The position numbers were made by a program, and so were the translations under genes. Source: Arthrobacter sp. (GTDB taxonomy: Bacteria; Actinomycetota; Actinomycetes; Actinomycetales; Micrococcaceae). From it: a stretch of DNA of 20,900 bases. The stretch is from NCBI GenBank assembly GCA_030147325.1, contig JASLAA010000311.1, positions 1 through 20,900 of the forward strand, given 5' to 3'. The notes under the pieces were generated by a model. It saw only the letters and a list, made by a program, of their open reading frames with translations, was not told the DNA's origin and made no database searches. This document shows, one piece after another, positions 6,975 to 14,027 of the stretch. Each line of letters opens with the position of its first letter. Position 1 is the stretch's first letter.

Positions 6975-8081
6975 ATGACCTCGAGTATCCGAACCCCCGT
7001 CCTGACCGCGGCACTGGGCGGCGCCCTCCTGCTCTCGGCGACAGCGTGCACGGGCGGGGACCCGGCCGCGCCGGCCGGCGGCGCTCCGGCCCAGGTCCAG
7101 GGCAGCAGCACCTCCGAGAGCGCCTCCGGCAGCGCGCCCACCGGTGGTCCTGCGACCTCGGAGGCCTCCCAGGGGAGCGACATGAGCATCCCGGACATCG
7201 TCGACGCCGTGCAGCCCTCCGTGGTGACCATCTTCACCGGGGAAGGCCTCGGCAGCGGGGTGATCTACACCGAGGACGGCCTGATCCTCACGAACGAGCA
7301 CGTGGTCCGCGGCAACGAGGAGGTCGAGGTGGCCTTCGCCGACGGTCAGCGCGTGGCCGGAACGGTGGAAGCGACGGACGCAGTGTCCGACCTCGCGCTC
7401 GTGCGGGCCGAGCGGACCGACCTCCCCGCGGCGACCTTCCAGTCGGGCCTGCCCCGCATCGGCGAACTCGCCGTCGTCATCGGCTCCCCCCTCGGGTTCG
7501 AGAACACCGCCACCTCGGGCATCGTCTCGGGCCTGCACCGCGAGATCCCCGGCTCGGCGGCCACCAGCCAGTCGCTCGTCGACCTCATCCAGACGGACGC
7601 GGCGATCAGCCCGGGCAACTCAGGAGGCGCCGTCGTGAACGGTCGGGGCGAGATCATCGGCATCAGCGAGGCCTACATCCCGCCGAGTCAGGGCGCGGTG
7701 GCCCTGGGATTCGCGATACCTGCTCCCACTGCGATCGAGGTGGCCGAGGAACTGCGCGAGGACGGCAGGGCCGAGCACGCGTTCATGGGGCTGGCCCCCG
7801 GGGCCATCACACCCCAGATCGCCGAGCAGCTGAATCTCGAGGACGTCACGGGAGTGGTGGTCCTGTCCGTGTCCGAGGGCGGTCCCGCCGATGACGCAGG
7901 AATCCGACCCGGCGACATCATCTCCAGGATCGGCGACGAGGACCTGATGGCACCCGAGGATCTCCTGGCGGCACTTCGCCAGCGCGATCCGGGTGAGACC
8001 GTCTCCGTCGAGACCCGCAGGGGTTCGGAGACACAGGACGTGGACGTGCGCCTCGCGGACCGGCCCGCCGCGCAGGGCTGA
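6975..8081 (+). CDS. S1C trypsin-like serine protease with PDZ domain (DegP/HtrA-like lipoprotein)
   Basis: A 368-residue protein. The start is ATG at 6975 with AGAAGGA 6-7 nt upstream. A signal peptide ends in ATAC, a slightly atypical lipobox, so the mature protein is probably membrane-anchored, followed by a Ser/Gly/Pro linker to about residue 70. The protease domain has the complete triad: His109 (LTNEHVV), Asp139 (AVSDLALV) and Ser216 (GNSGGAVV). A C-terminal PDZ domain (about 275-365) contains GGPADDAGIRPGDIISRIGD. HtrA proteins degrade or refold damaged secreted proteins and cleave regulators; the target is unknown. The architecture differs from typical actinobacterial HtrA in lacking a TM anchor with a long cytoplasmic N-terminus. 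Only 13 nt separate its stop from the convergent GAF-ANTAR gene, with no hairpin visible. Confidence 0.92.
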   Translation: MTSSIRTPVLTAALGGALLLSATACTGGDPAAPAGGAPAQVQGSSTSESASGSAPTGGPATSEASQGSDMSIPDIVDAVQPSVVTIFTGEGLGSGVIYTEDGLILTNEHVVRGNEEVEVAFADGQRVAGTVEATDAVSDLALVRAERTDLPAATFQSGLPRIGELAVVIGSPLGFENTATSGIVSGLHREIPGSAATSQSLVDLIQTDAAISPGNSGGAVVNGRGEIIGISEAYIPPSQGAVALGFAIPAPTAIEVAEELREDGRAEHAFMGLAPGAITPQIAEQLNLEDVTGVVVLSVSEGGPADDAGIRPGDIISRIGDEDLMAPEDLLAALRQRDPGETVSVETRRGSETQDVDVRLADRPAAQG

Positions 8082-8094
8082 CGCCGCTGGTGAT

Positions 8095-8829
8095 CTAGTC
8101 GAAATGAGTCTTCCCGGGACCCTGTCCCAGGGACTGCAGCACCGAGGCGGCAACATCGCGCAGCTTGACGTTACGCACGCTGGAGGCGGATTTCAGGATG
8201 GACATCGCTGCATCCTGCGAGCATCTGTTCTGGCCCATGATGACGCCGACGGCGAGGTCGATGGTGGTCCGGCTCTCCATGGCGGCTTTCATGTCTGCAC
8301 TCGACTCGGTCAGCCTGGCGATCCGCAGGGCGAGCCTGAGCGAGGCGGACACCTCCTCGGCGAACCTCTGTGCGGCGGCGATGGATTCCTCGTCGAACGC
8401 GTCGACGAGCGGCGAGTAGAAGTTCAATGCAGCCATGGCCTCGCCCTCGAGCGGGATGGGAACACCGAGCGCGGACGTGATGCCGTGGCCGGCGATGGCC
8501 CTGCTGTACTCGGGGAAGCGCCGTTCGCGGGCGAAGTCGCAGACGTAGTGCACGGTGCCTTCCCGAGCCGCCCGAAGGCACGGCCCGTCGTCGAACTCGT
8601 ACTGCACCTCGTCCATCTTCTGGGCATCGGGGCTGTTACTCGCCACGGTGGTCTTCGACCGCGAGCGCAGGAGCGTCACACCGCAGAGCACCTCGTCCTC
8701 CGCGGACAGGGCACGGCCCGCTATCGTCACGAGCTTCGTCAGGAACTCCTCGACGTCGTCGCTATCGAGGACGAGGTCCTGCAGGATGACCGGGACGATC
8801 ACGCCCTGGTCGTTGTCATCTTCAATCAA
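8095..8829 (-). CDS. GAF-ANTAR domain protein (putative RNA-binding antiterminator)
   Basis: A 244-residue protein. The N-terminal GAF domain (about 15-165) includes VQYEFDDGPCLRAAREG and the ALGVPIPLEGEAMAALNFYS strand pair. The C-terminal ANTAR domain (about 180-235) has DLAVGVIMGQNRCSQDAAMSIL. ANTAR domains in characterised proteins bind paired RNA hairpins and block termination; the GAF domain presumably senses a small ligand. The start is uncertain: TTG at 8829 has no Shine-Dalgarno site, and GTG at 8802 (residue 10) is closer to the usual family N-terminus. The frame stays open further upstream to 8926 without an ATG or GTG. It is a single gene, convergent with the protease. Target RNAs are not evident in the window. 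Confidence 0.88.
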   Translation of the reverse strand: MIEDDNDQGVIVPVILQDLVLDSDDVEEFLTKLVTIAGRALSAEDEVLCGVTLLRSRSKTTVASNSPDAQKMDEVQYEFDDGPCLRAAREGTVHYVCDFARERRFPEYSRAIAGHGITSALGVPIPLEGEAMAALNFYSPLVDAFDEESIAAAQRFAEEVSASLRLALRIARLTESSADMKAAMESRTTIDLAVGVIMGQNRCSQDAAMSILKSASSVRNVKLRDVAASVLQSLGQGPGKTHFD

Positions 8830-8919
8830 CAGTCGAACTTTCGCATCAACCCGCCGCCGGGCACGCGCGATGCCGGCGAAGCGATGGTGGGGGCCGCCTG
8901 CTGCTAAACGACCTAGGAG

Positions 8920-8925
8920 ATATTA
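8920..8925 (-). promoter_or_regulatory. Candidate -10 for the GAF-ANTAR gene
   Basis: Minus-strand TAATAT is a near-consensus -10 in an AT-rich patch of an otherwise GC-rich gap (8830-9001). It implies a leader of about 85-110 nt. I saw no clear ANTAR-type hairpin pair in that leader. Confidence 0.35.
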
Positions 8926-9001
8926 CCCAATCCCGGCGAGCTCCGGCGCCCACCTGCCGGCGTCGCTGGGCCCGTCATGACCCCGGGGACCACTCGAGGG
9001 G

Positions 9002-10813
9002 CTACCCGTCCTCGCGGGATCCCGCCGCGGAGAGGCACGGGACCGAGGTCTGCGCCGGCGGGGTGAACGACGACGGCGACGCCGTGTGGAGCGCGGGATT
9101 GTGCTGTCCGAGCGCGTCCAGCAGGGCAGGTCTTCCCAGGAGATAGCCCTGTACCCGGTCACACCCCAGCGCCCGCAGGATCCGGAGCTGCTCGGGGGTC
9201 TCGATTCCCTCTGCGACGATCCGGAGCTTCAGCCCGCGCCCCAGGCCGATGATCCCTTCGATCAGGCCCGTGGAATCGGCATCGGTGATGTCCGCGATGA
9301 AGGACCTGTCGATCTTCACCTCCGTCACGGGCAGCCGGTGCAGCTGCGACAGGGACGAGTACCCGGTGCCGAAATCGTCGACCGAGATACCGACACCGAG
9401 TCCGCGCAGGTGGTGGAGGATGCCGTCGTTGATGACGGACTCCGAGATGACCCTCGATTCCGTGATCTCGAGAGTCAGGGCGTTCCCCGCCAGCCCGGTT
9501 GCCGCGAGCGTTCGTTCGACCAGGTCGCCGAACTCCGAGTTGAGCAACTGACTGCCGGACACGTTGACGGAGACTTCGAGGCCGTGTCCCAGGTTCTGCA
9601 CCAACGCCCCCAGCGCGCAGGACGACACCAGGGCGAACTCGCCGATCTCCTCGATCAGTCCCGACTCCTCGGCGACCTCGATGAAGGCGCCCGGAGGCAG
9701 CAGACCGAGCTCCGGATGCTGCCAGCGCACAAGAGCCTCGACGGCCACGAGTTGCAGGGTGACGGCGTCGAACTGGGGCTGGTAGTGCATCACGAGCTCG
9801 CCGCGGGCGGCGGCCCCGCGCAGGTCCGTCTCGAGCCGCAGCCTCTCCGGGCCCTGCTGCCGCTGGAGGGGCTGGCCACGCGTTCGGGCCTTCGACTCGT
9901 ACATCGCGGCATCAGCCGCATCGATCAGCTCACGGGCGAGGAGCTCCACGTCGAGGAGAGGACCGGCGGCGGGCGAGCAGACGGACCACCCGGCGGCGAT
10001 GTCCACCGTGATATCCCTGCCGCTGACGGAAACCGGCCGGAGGAGCTCCGACCGCACCCGGGCCTCGATCGCGGGCAGGTCCGCCGCACCGCCGACGCGC
10101 GGCACCAGGATGACGAATTCGTCACCGCTGTAGCGCGCCACCATGTCGCCTTCGCGTACCGCAGCCCGCAGACACGCCGCCACGTGTCGCAGCACCTCAT
10201 CTCCCGCGGAATGTCCGAGGCTGTCATTGATGCGCTTGAACCGGTTGACGTCGAAGAACAGCAACCCGACCGAGCTGGACTCGACGGCGGCGCGAGCCAG
10301 GGTCTCGCGGCCGACCCGCTCGAGCAGGGAACGATTCGCGAGGCCTGTGAGCGGATCATGCAGCGCCTGCTGCCGCGCCTCGTCGAGCAGCTCCTGCCGG
10401 GCGGCCTCGGCCTCCTGCAGGCCGCGCAGAGCCTCTGCCAGTTCCTGCTCGTACAGCCGGCGTTCAGCCGCACGGAACACGATGATCCGGTCCTGGACGG
10501 ACCCGTCGGCCATCGTCGTCCGCGTGGCCGACAGCAGGACGGGGATGCGCTCCCGCCCGGGCCCGAGGAGGTCGGCCGACAACTCCGCGAGAGTGCCGGT
10601 CTCCTCCAGGAGCGGCAGCGCATGGGTGACGAACATGATGCGATTGCCCGCGGGCAACAGGCGGGAGAAGCTCGTCCCGATCAGCTCGTCGCTGGTCCTG
10701 CCGGTCCAGTCACACAGCAGCTGATTGACCACGACGATGGTGCCGTCCGACCCCGCGACCACGTAACCGGCCGGCGCCGACCGGAACAGGGCCTCGTAGT
10801 CGGCGTCGATCAC
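9002..10813 (-). CDS. PAS-GGDEF-EAL c-di-GMP turnover protein
   Basis: A soluble 603-residue protein without membrane segments. The PAS domain spans about 1-115 (FRSAPAGYVVAGSDGTIVVV), then a coiled coil about 116-148. The GGDEF domain (about 149-315) has active site SGDEF (229-233) and an intact inhibitory RxxD site (Arg220-Asp223) five residues before it. The EAL domain (about 330-570) has Glu359-Ala-Leu, DDFGTGYSS (479-487), Lys500 and EGIE (535-538), so catalytic residues for c-di-GMP hydrolysis look complete. Both making and degrading c-di-GMP are plausible; net activity cannot be told. The GTG start at 10813 overlaps the TGA of the upstream RsbQ-like hydrolase gene by 4 nt (GTGA), implying translational coupling. 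In RsbQ-RsbP of Bacillus the hydrolase acts through a PAS domain, which suggests this PAS domain is its partner. Confidence 0.93.
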   Translation of the reverse strand: MIDADYEALFRSAPAGYVVAGSDGTIVVVNQLLCDWTGRTSDELIGTSFSRLLPAGNRIMFVTHALPLLEETGTLAELSADLLGPGRERIPVLLSATRTTMADGSVQDRIIVFRAAERRLYEQELAEALRGLQEAEAARQELLDEARQQALHDPLTGLANRSLLERVGRETLARAAVESSSVGLLFFDVNRFKRINDSLGHSAGDEVLRHVAACLRAAVREGDMVARYSGDEFVILVPRVGGAADLPAIEARVRSELLRPVSVSGRDITVDIAAGWSVCSPAAGPLLDVELLARELIDAADAAMYESKARTRGQPLQRQQGPERLRLETDLRGAAARGELVMHYQPQFDAVTLQLVAVEALVRWQHPELGLLPPGAFIEVAEESGLIEEIGEFALVSSCALGALVQNLGHGLEVSVNVSGSQLLNSEFGDLVERTLAATGLAGNALTLEITESRVISESVINDGILHHLRGLGVGISVDDFGTGYSSLSQLHRLPVTEVKIDRSFIADITDADSTGLIEGIIGLGRGLKLRIVAEGIETPEQLRILRALGCDRVQGYLLGRPALLDALGQHNPALHTASPSSFTPPAQTSVPCLSAAGSREDG

Positions 10814-11655
10814 GACACCGCAGCGCGTGGGACCGGCGCGTCGGCCAGAAAAGCCAGCATGATGTCAGCGGTCTCGTCCGGCGCACTGACCTGCGGGAAG
10901 TGGCCGCGGGCCTTCATGGTGACCAGCGTCGCCGACTGCAGCCGCGATCGCATATACGCGCCGATGTGCATGGGCGCGACGGCGTCCTCCGTGCACTGCA
11001 TGATGAGCGCGGGCACCTCAACCGCTGGAAGGAGATGCCGCACATCGCTGAGGAAGGCGACCCGGGCGAACTCGCGGGCTATCTCGGGGTTGGTGCGCTG
11101 GAACTTCGATTCGAGTTCGGAGCCGAGCTCCGGTTGCTCCGGCCTCCCCATGAACACCGGCGCCATCCGCGAGGCCCAGACGAGGAAGTTGGCATCCAGC
11201 GACTCGAACAGTTCGTCGAGGTCCTCCCGGGAGAATCCACCGTCGTACCCGTCCTCCACCCTGTCCATGTAGCTCGGCGATGCTGCCATCAGGACGACCG
11301 CCGCGATCCGGGCGGCATCCGCGGACTGCCGGGCGGCGGCGGAGATCGCCATCATCGCGCCCACGCTGTGCCCGATCAGCGTGACGTCACGCAGGTCGAG
11401 GACCCGGCAGATCTCGAGCAGGTCCTCCGTGTAGGCCTCGAGGGAGTCGTACCGCGAGCCGTCGTAGGCCGCGTGGTCCGACCGTCCGGACCCGACGTGA
11501 TCGAACAACAGGACCCGGTAGTCCGTGAATCGCGGGAGGATGCGCTGCCACATGTCCTGGTCGGTGCCGAAGCCATGGGCGAACAGCAGCACCGGTCCGT
11601 CCGCGGGACCCAGCTCCGTGATGTTGTTCCGCCTGCGCAGGTCCCGCTCGTGCAT
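10810..11655 (-). CDS. RsbQ-like alpha/beta hydrolase
   Basis: A 281-residue cytoplasmic hydrolase. It resembles Bacillus RsbQ along its length: FAHGFGTDQDMW, LLFDHVGSGRSDHAAYD, GHSVGAMM, and the ARGHFPQVSAPDET end. The triad is Ser97 (GHSVG), Asp224 (CTEDAV) and His252 (ARGHF), at spacings close to RsbQ. RsbQ is needed for energy-stress signalling to the PAS-phosphatase RsbP, and plant D14/KAI2 hormone receptors share this fold; the small molecule is unknown. The ATG at 11655 is chosen for the GAAGAGGG site just upstream; a longer frame to 11703 has no such site. It is first in a two-gene operon with the PAS-GGDEF-EAL gene, overlapping by 4 nt. A signalling role rather than plain metabolism is inferred from this pairing. 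Confidence 0.88.
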   Translation of the reverse strand: MHERDLRRRNNITELGPADGPVLLFAHGFGTDQDMWQRILPRFTDYRVLLFDHVGSGRSDHAAYDGSRYDSLEAYTEDLLEICRVLDLRDVTLIGHSVGAMMAISAAARQSADAARIAAVVLMAASPSYMDRVEDGYDGGFSREDLDELFESLDANFLVWASRMAPVFMGRPEQPELGSELESKFQRTNPEIAREFARVAFLSDVRHLLPAVEVPALIMQCTEDAVAPMHIGAYMRSRLQSATLVTMKARGHFPQVSAPDETADIMLAFLADAPVPRAAVS

Positions 11656-11771
11656 CGTCCCTCTTCCGTCCAAGCCTCCGCACGGACATCCATGCGCTAC
11701 CAATCTAGACCGGGTGACCCGTCAGCAGGTCGTCCGGTCCTGCAGAAGAACGCACGGCCCGGGACCACCGC

Positions 11772-12542
11772 TCACGGCGACACCTCCGTGAGCAGTCCGA
11801 GCGCGGCGTGCCGGCCGCGGTAGACGGAGGTACGCAGTTCGACGGCATAGGCCTCCAGGGCCGGCATCCCCAGCGCCTCCGCAAGGGCGATCTCGGCCTC
11901 GATATCGTAGGGCACCCGCACGAACTGGATGCTGAACGGACTGGTTCGACCGCCCTGGGGCTCGCCCTCGAGGATCACGTAGGAGGCCTGTGGTTCGTCC
12001 AGCGGGTTACCGACGCTGCCCACGTTGACCAGGGTCCGGCCGCGGTCCGTCGAGATGAAGGCGTCATGGATGTCCCCGTAGCAGACCACATCGGGCCGCG
12101 GCCCGTCACCTGTGAGCTCGGTGGCCTCGAACATCCCCTCGAACTCCGCGTCCGTGTGACGCGCATGGACCCGGTGGTAGACACTTCTCGCCGACGCATG
12201 GAACATGCGGACGCGCCGCCCGCTCAGCAGGAGATCGTGGGAGAGCGGAAGCGATCCCAGCCAGTCCCGGTCCTCCGGCGTCAACTCGTTGTGCCACCAC
12301 CATCCTGCGTCGTCACGCCATTCAGGGGTCTCGCTCGGCAGGAAGTCGTCCCAGTTCCCCCGCACCGTGAGCGTGCAGTGCAGGCGGCTCAGCCGGACGC
12401 ATTCCGATCCGCGGGGGCCTTTTCCGGCGACGTCCCCGAGGTTGTAGATGGTGGTGATCCCGCGGCGGGCCAGGTCCTCCAATACCGCCGCGAAGGCTGT
12501 GGCATTTCCATGGAGATCAGAAATGATTGCGACGCGTTCCAT
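11772..12542 (-). CDS. Metallophosphoesterase (calcineurin-like, Metallophos_2 type)
   Basis: A 256-residue protein with the metal-site motifs in order: DLHGN (about 9-13), GDVAGKGP (about 36-43), GNWD in place of GNHD (about 62-65), a His in MFHAS, GDIHDAF where many members have GHTH, and NVGSVGNPLD. These build a dinuclear metal centre that cleaves phosphoesters. Members act on phosphodiesters, nucleotides or phosphoproteins, and the substrate is not predictable. The ATG at 12542 lacks a good Shine-Dalgarno site but begins exactly with the family's first strand (VAIISDLHGN). It is followed after a 116-nt gap by the hydrolase gene on the same strand; a TAGATT in that gap could be the hydrolase promoter. 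The two are probably separate units. Confidence 0.88.
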   Translation of the reverse strand: MERVAIISDLHGNATAFAAVLEDLARRGITTIYNLGDVAGKGPRGSECVRLSRLHCTLTVRGNWDDFLPSETPEWRDDAGWWWHNELTPEDRDWLGSLPLSHDLLLSGRRVRMFHASARSVYHRVHARHTDAEFEGMFEATELTGDGPRPDVVCYGDIHDAFISTDRGRTLVNVGSVGNPLDEPQASYVILEGEPQGGRTSPFSIQFVRVPYDIEAEIALAEALGMPALEAYAVELRTSVYRGRHAALGLLTEVSP

Positions 12543-12638
12543 GCCGTCAGGCTACCCCGGGCTCGAGGAACCGGGCCTGCGGGGAGCGTCCCAGCTACCG
12601 GGGCGGGACAGCGGCAGTCGTGCGCAACGGGTACCTCG

Positions 12639-13049
12639 TCAGCGTTCCCGGCGCGCGACCCGATGGACGGGTGGCGGCTGCGCTGGCCGAGGCACTCGAC
12701 GACCCGGAGTCCCGTTGGCGGATTCCGCGCCGGCAGGGGGACGACCTGACCTCGTCGCCGTGCAGGAGGTGCGAGCGGGGTCGGCGCGATCGCCCGGCTC
12801 TGATCCGGTCCGGCTGTAGGGGGCACGGCAGCAGGCGTCGTGGCCGACCCGGGCGAGGTCATCGAGGAGTTCATTGACCGCCTGGGAAACACAGTCGCGG
12901 TCGGGCTCGGGGAGGTGCATCATCCCGTGGAGGTACGCATCGACCTCGAGGCGTCCGATCGACCCTCCCATGTTCAGGAAGTGGTCCCAGACAGCGGTCA
13001 ACGAGAGGCGGGCGTGCCTCATCGCGGTGTGGGTGCGCAAGCCTTGCAT
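12639..13049 (-). CDS. Small hypothetical protein with an unstructured tail
   Basis: A 136-residue frame. Residues about 10-80 look like a real helical domain (VWDHFLNMGGSIGRLEVDAY, then MMHLPEPDRDCVSQAVNELLDD), and the ATG at 13049 has AAGGA 8 nt upstream. I recall similar short proteins of unknown function in Arthrobacter relatives. After about residue 90 the sequence becomes Arg/Pro/Gly-rich, third-position GC falls, and the region overlaps an opposite-strand frame (12620 onward) with better codon bias. The tail may therefore come from loss of an ancestral stop, or the true gene may be shorter through an error. It shares a 277-nt gap with the divergent ArsR gene. Function unknown. Confidence 0.5.
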   Translation of the reverse strand: MQGLRTHTAMRHARLSLTAVWDHFLNMGGSIGRLEVDAYLHGMMHLPEPDRDCVSQAVNELLDDLARVGHDACCRAPYSRTGSEPGDRADPARTSCTATRSGRPPAGAESANGTPGRRVPRPAQPPPVHRVARRER

Positions 13050-13290
13050 CGGCGGATTCCTTCGACCGGCCCGGACGGGGGCGGGAAGCCGCTGAATGGT
13101 CACGACCCGAACGGGTGGCGCAACGAGGCTCCTCCAGCGGCCGGCTTCCTGACCGACTGGTGAAGGACCGGCACTCCGGTCGATCCTCGTCCTGTCCAGT
13201 CTGACAGCGATGGACGCGCCGGGGGGAGGTGATTCCCGGATGTGCATAACCTCCGCTGATATGCGTGCTCAGCAGTGGCGGCCGCCCGGG

Positions 13291-13329
13291 TTGCATGTTC
13301 ACATGCATACCTGTTTATATGTTCTCATG
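13291..13329 (+). promoter_or_regulatory. Promoter and operator of the ArsR/SmtB gene
   Basis: AT-rich block in GC-rich surroundings. It has a -35-like TTGCAT (13291-13296) and a -10-like TATATG (13316-13321) ending 5 nt before the ATG, so the transcript would be leaderless; no ribosome site precedes the ATG. The palindrome TGCATGT-TC-ACATGCA (13292-13307) overlaps the -35. Direct repeats ATGTTCACATG (13295-13305) and ATGTTCTCATG (13319-13329) are 24 bp apart. Read on the other strand they contain TGAACAT/AGAACAT, reminiscent of SmtB-type sites. Autorepression is inferred. Confidence 0.6.
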
Positions 13330-13638
13330 ACGGAAGACGCTCAGCTCGAACGGGTGGCGGAGCTGTTCAAAGCGCTCGGCACCGTATCCCGGCTGAGGAT
13401 CCTGGTCTCCCTCGCGGGCGGTGAGGGTTCCGTCGGCTCACTGGTCAGGGCCACGGGGTTGTCCCAACCCTTGGTATCGCAGCACCTGCGGGTGCTGCGG
13501 AGCATGAATCTGGTCACCGTGAGCAGATCGGGTCGGGAAGCCTTCTACTCGCTGACCGACGAGCACGTCGCCCACGTCATCGATGACGCCATCGCCCACA
13601 CGGTCGAAGCATCGCCGAGCACCGAGCACATCCACTGA
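13327..13638 (+). CDS. ArsR/SmtB family repressor, predicted Zn(II) sensor (alpha5 type)
   Basis: A 103-residue winged-helix protein. The helix-turn-helix is LVRATGLSQPLVSQHLRVLR (about 39-58), followed by the wing VTVSRSGREAFYSL. Near the C-terminus, Asp78, His80, His91 and Glu94 form the pattern D-x-H-x10-H-x2-E, matching the alpha5 zinc-site ligands of cyanobacterial SmtB (Asp, His, His, Glu). There is no ELCVCDL-type alpha3 cysteine motif, arguing against an arsenic or cadmium sensor. Known SmtB proteins repress a neighbouring metal-tolerance gene and release DNA when zinc binds. Here the downstream gene, 27 nt away, encodes a His-rich protein, so this is likely a zinc-excess operon. The ATG at 13327 is chosen because it directly follows the promoter; the longer frame from 13210 has no ribosome site. 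Confidence 0.9.
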   Translation: MTEDAQLERVAELFKALGTVSRLRILVSLAGGEGSVGSLVRATGLSQPLVSQHLRVLRSMNLVTVSRSGREAFYSLTDEHVAHVIDDAIAHTVEASPSTEHIH

Positions 13639-13665
13639 TTCCGAGCACGAGCCAAGGAGAAGAAC

Positions 13666-13965
13666 ATGACAACCGAGATCACGGCCGAGCACACTCTCGA
13701 TGATCACCGGCACGGCGCCGCGGACTGCACCCACGAGACCGTCCAGCACGGCGACCACACAGACTACCTCCACGACGGCCATCGCCATGCGGAACATGAT
13801 GGCCACTACGACGAGCACGATGAGCCCGCAGAGCACACCGTCACCGATCACACCCACGGCGCGGCGGACTGCACCCACGAGGTCGTCGAGCACGGCGATC
13901 ACACGGACTACGTCCACGACGGCCATCGCCACGCCGCCCACGGGGACCATTACGACGAACACTAG
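13666..13965 (+). CDS. Histidine-rich, internally duplicated putative zinc-buffering protein
   Basis: A 99-residue acidic protein with 24 His, many Asp and Glu, and only two Cys. There is no signal peptide or membrane segment, so it should be cytoplasmic. It is two copies of a 45-residue unit (residues 7-51 and 55-99, 36 of 45 positions identical by eye), each holding HGAADCTH, then HGDHTDY(L/V)HDGHRHA and HYDEH. Single-unit relatives of about 50-60 aa occur in actinobacteria and are often given misleading names such as zinc permease or dehydrogenase; the duplicated form is less usual to my knowledge. AAGGAG lies 6 nt upstream of the ATG. Its position behind an SmtB-type zinc sensor suggests a metallothionein-like role based on His rather than Cys. 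Zinc binding is inferred from composition and context. Confidence 0.88.
   Translation: MTTEITAEHTLDDHRHGAADCTHETVQHGDHTDYLHDGHRHAEHDGHYDEHDEPAEHTVTDHTHGAADCTHEVVEHGDHTDYVHDGHRHAAHGDHYDEH
13684..13962 (+). repeat. Tandem duplication inside the His-rich gene
   Basis: Two 135-bp units at 13684-13818 and 13828-13962, offset 144 bp, encode the two 45-residue His-rich repeats. Stretches such as CACGACGGCCATCGCCA are shared exactly, while other positions differ, so the duplication is not brand new. Confidence 0.9.
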
Positions 13966-13990
13966 ATCACGTCCTGACGTGTCCTACGGA

Positions 13991-14021
13991 ACAGCACCGG
14001 CCCCGACAGGGCCGGTGCTGT
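13991..14021. terminator. Bidirectional hairpin terminator
   Basis: Perfect 13-bp arms ACAGCACCGGCCC (13991-14003) and GGGCCGGTGCTGT (14009-14021) with a 5-nt loop. It lies 25 nt after the His-rich gene and 6 nt beyond the aztA stop, so it separates the zinc-excess operon from the uptake gene. A short T-run follows on the plus strand. Confidence 0.85.
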
Positions 14022-14027
14022 CCTGTT

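Noticed and set aside
9086..11272. A 728-codon plus-strand open frame
   Set aside because: It is antisense to the PAS-GGDEF-EAL and RsbQ-like genes, both of which have intact motifs. Its product is rich in Asp, Arg, Gln and His with no domain, the usual mirror of a GC-rich gene.
13226..13253. Inverted repeat GAGGT ... ACCTC upstream of arsR
   Set aside because: Only 5-bp arms with an 18-nt spacer; likely chance in GC-rich DNA. The sites nearer the start are far stronger.
13210..13326. Longer start for the ArsR protein
   Set aside because: The added residues show no family similarity, no ribosome site is present, and the stretch contains the promoter and operator.
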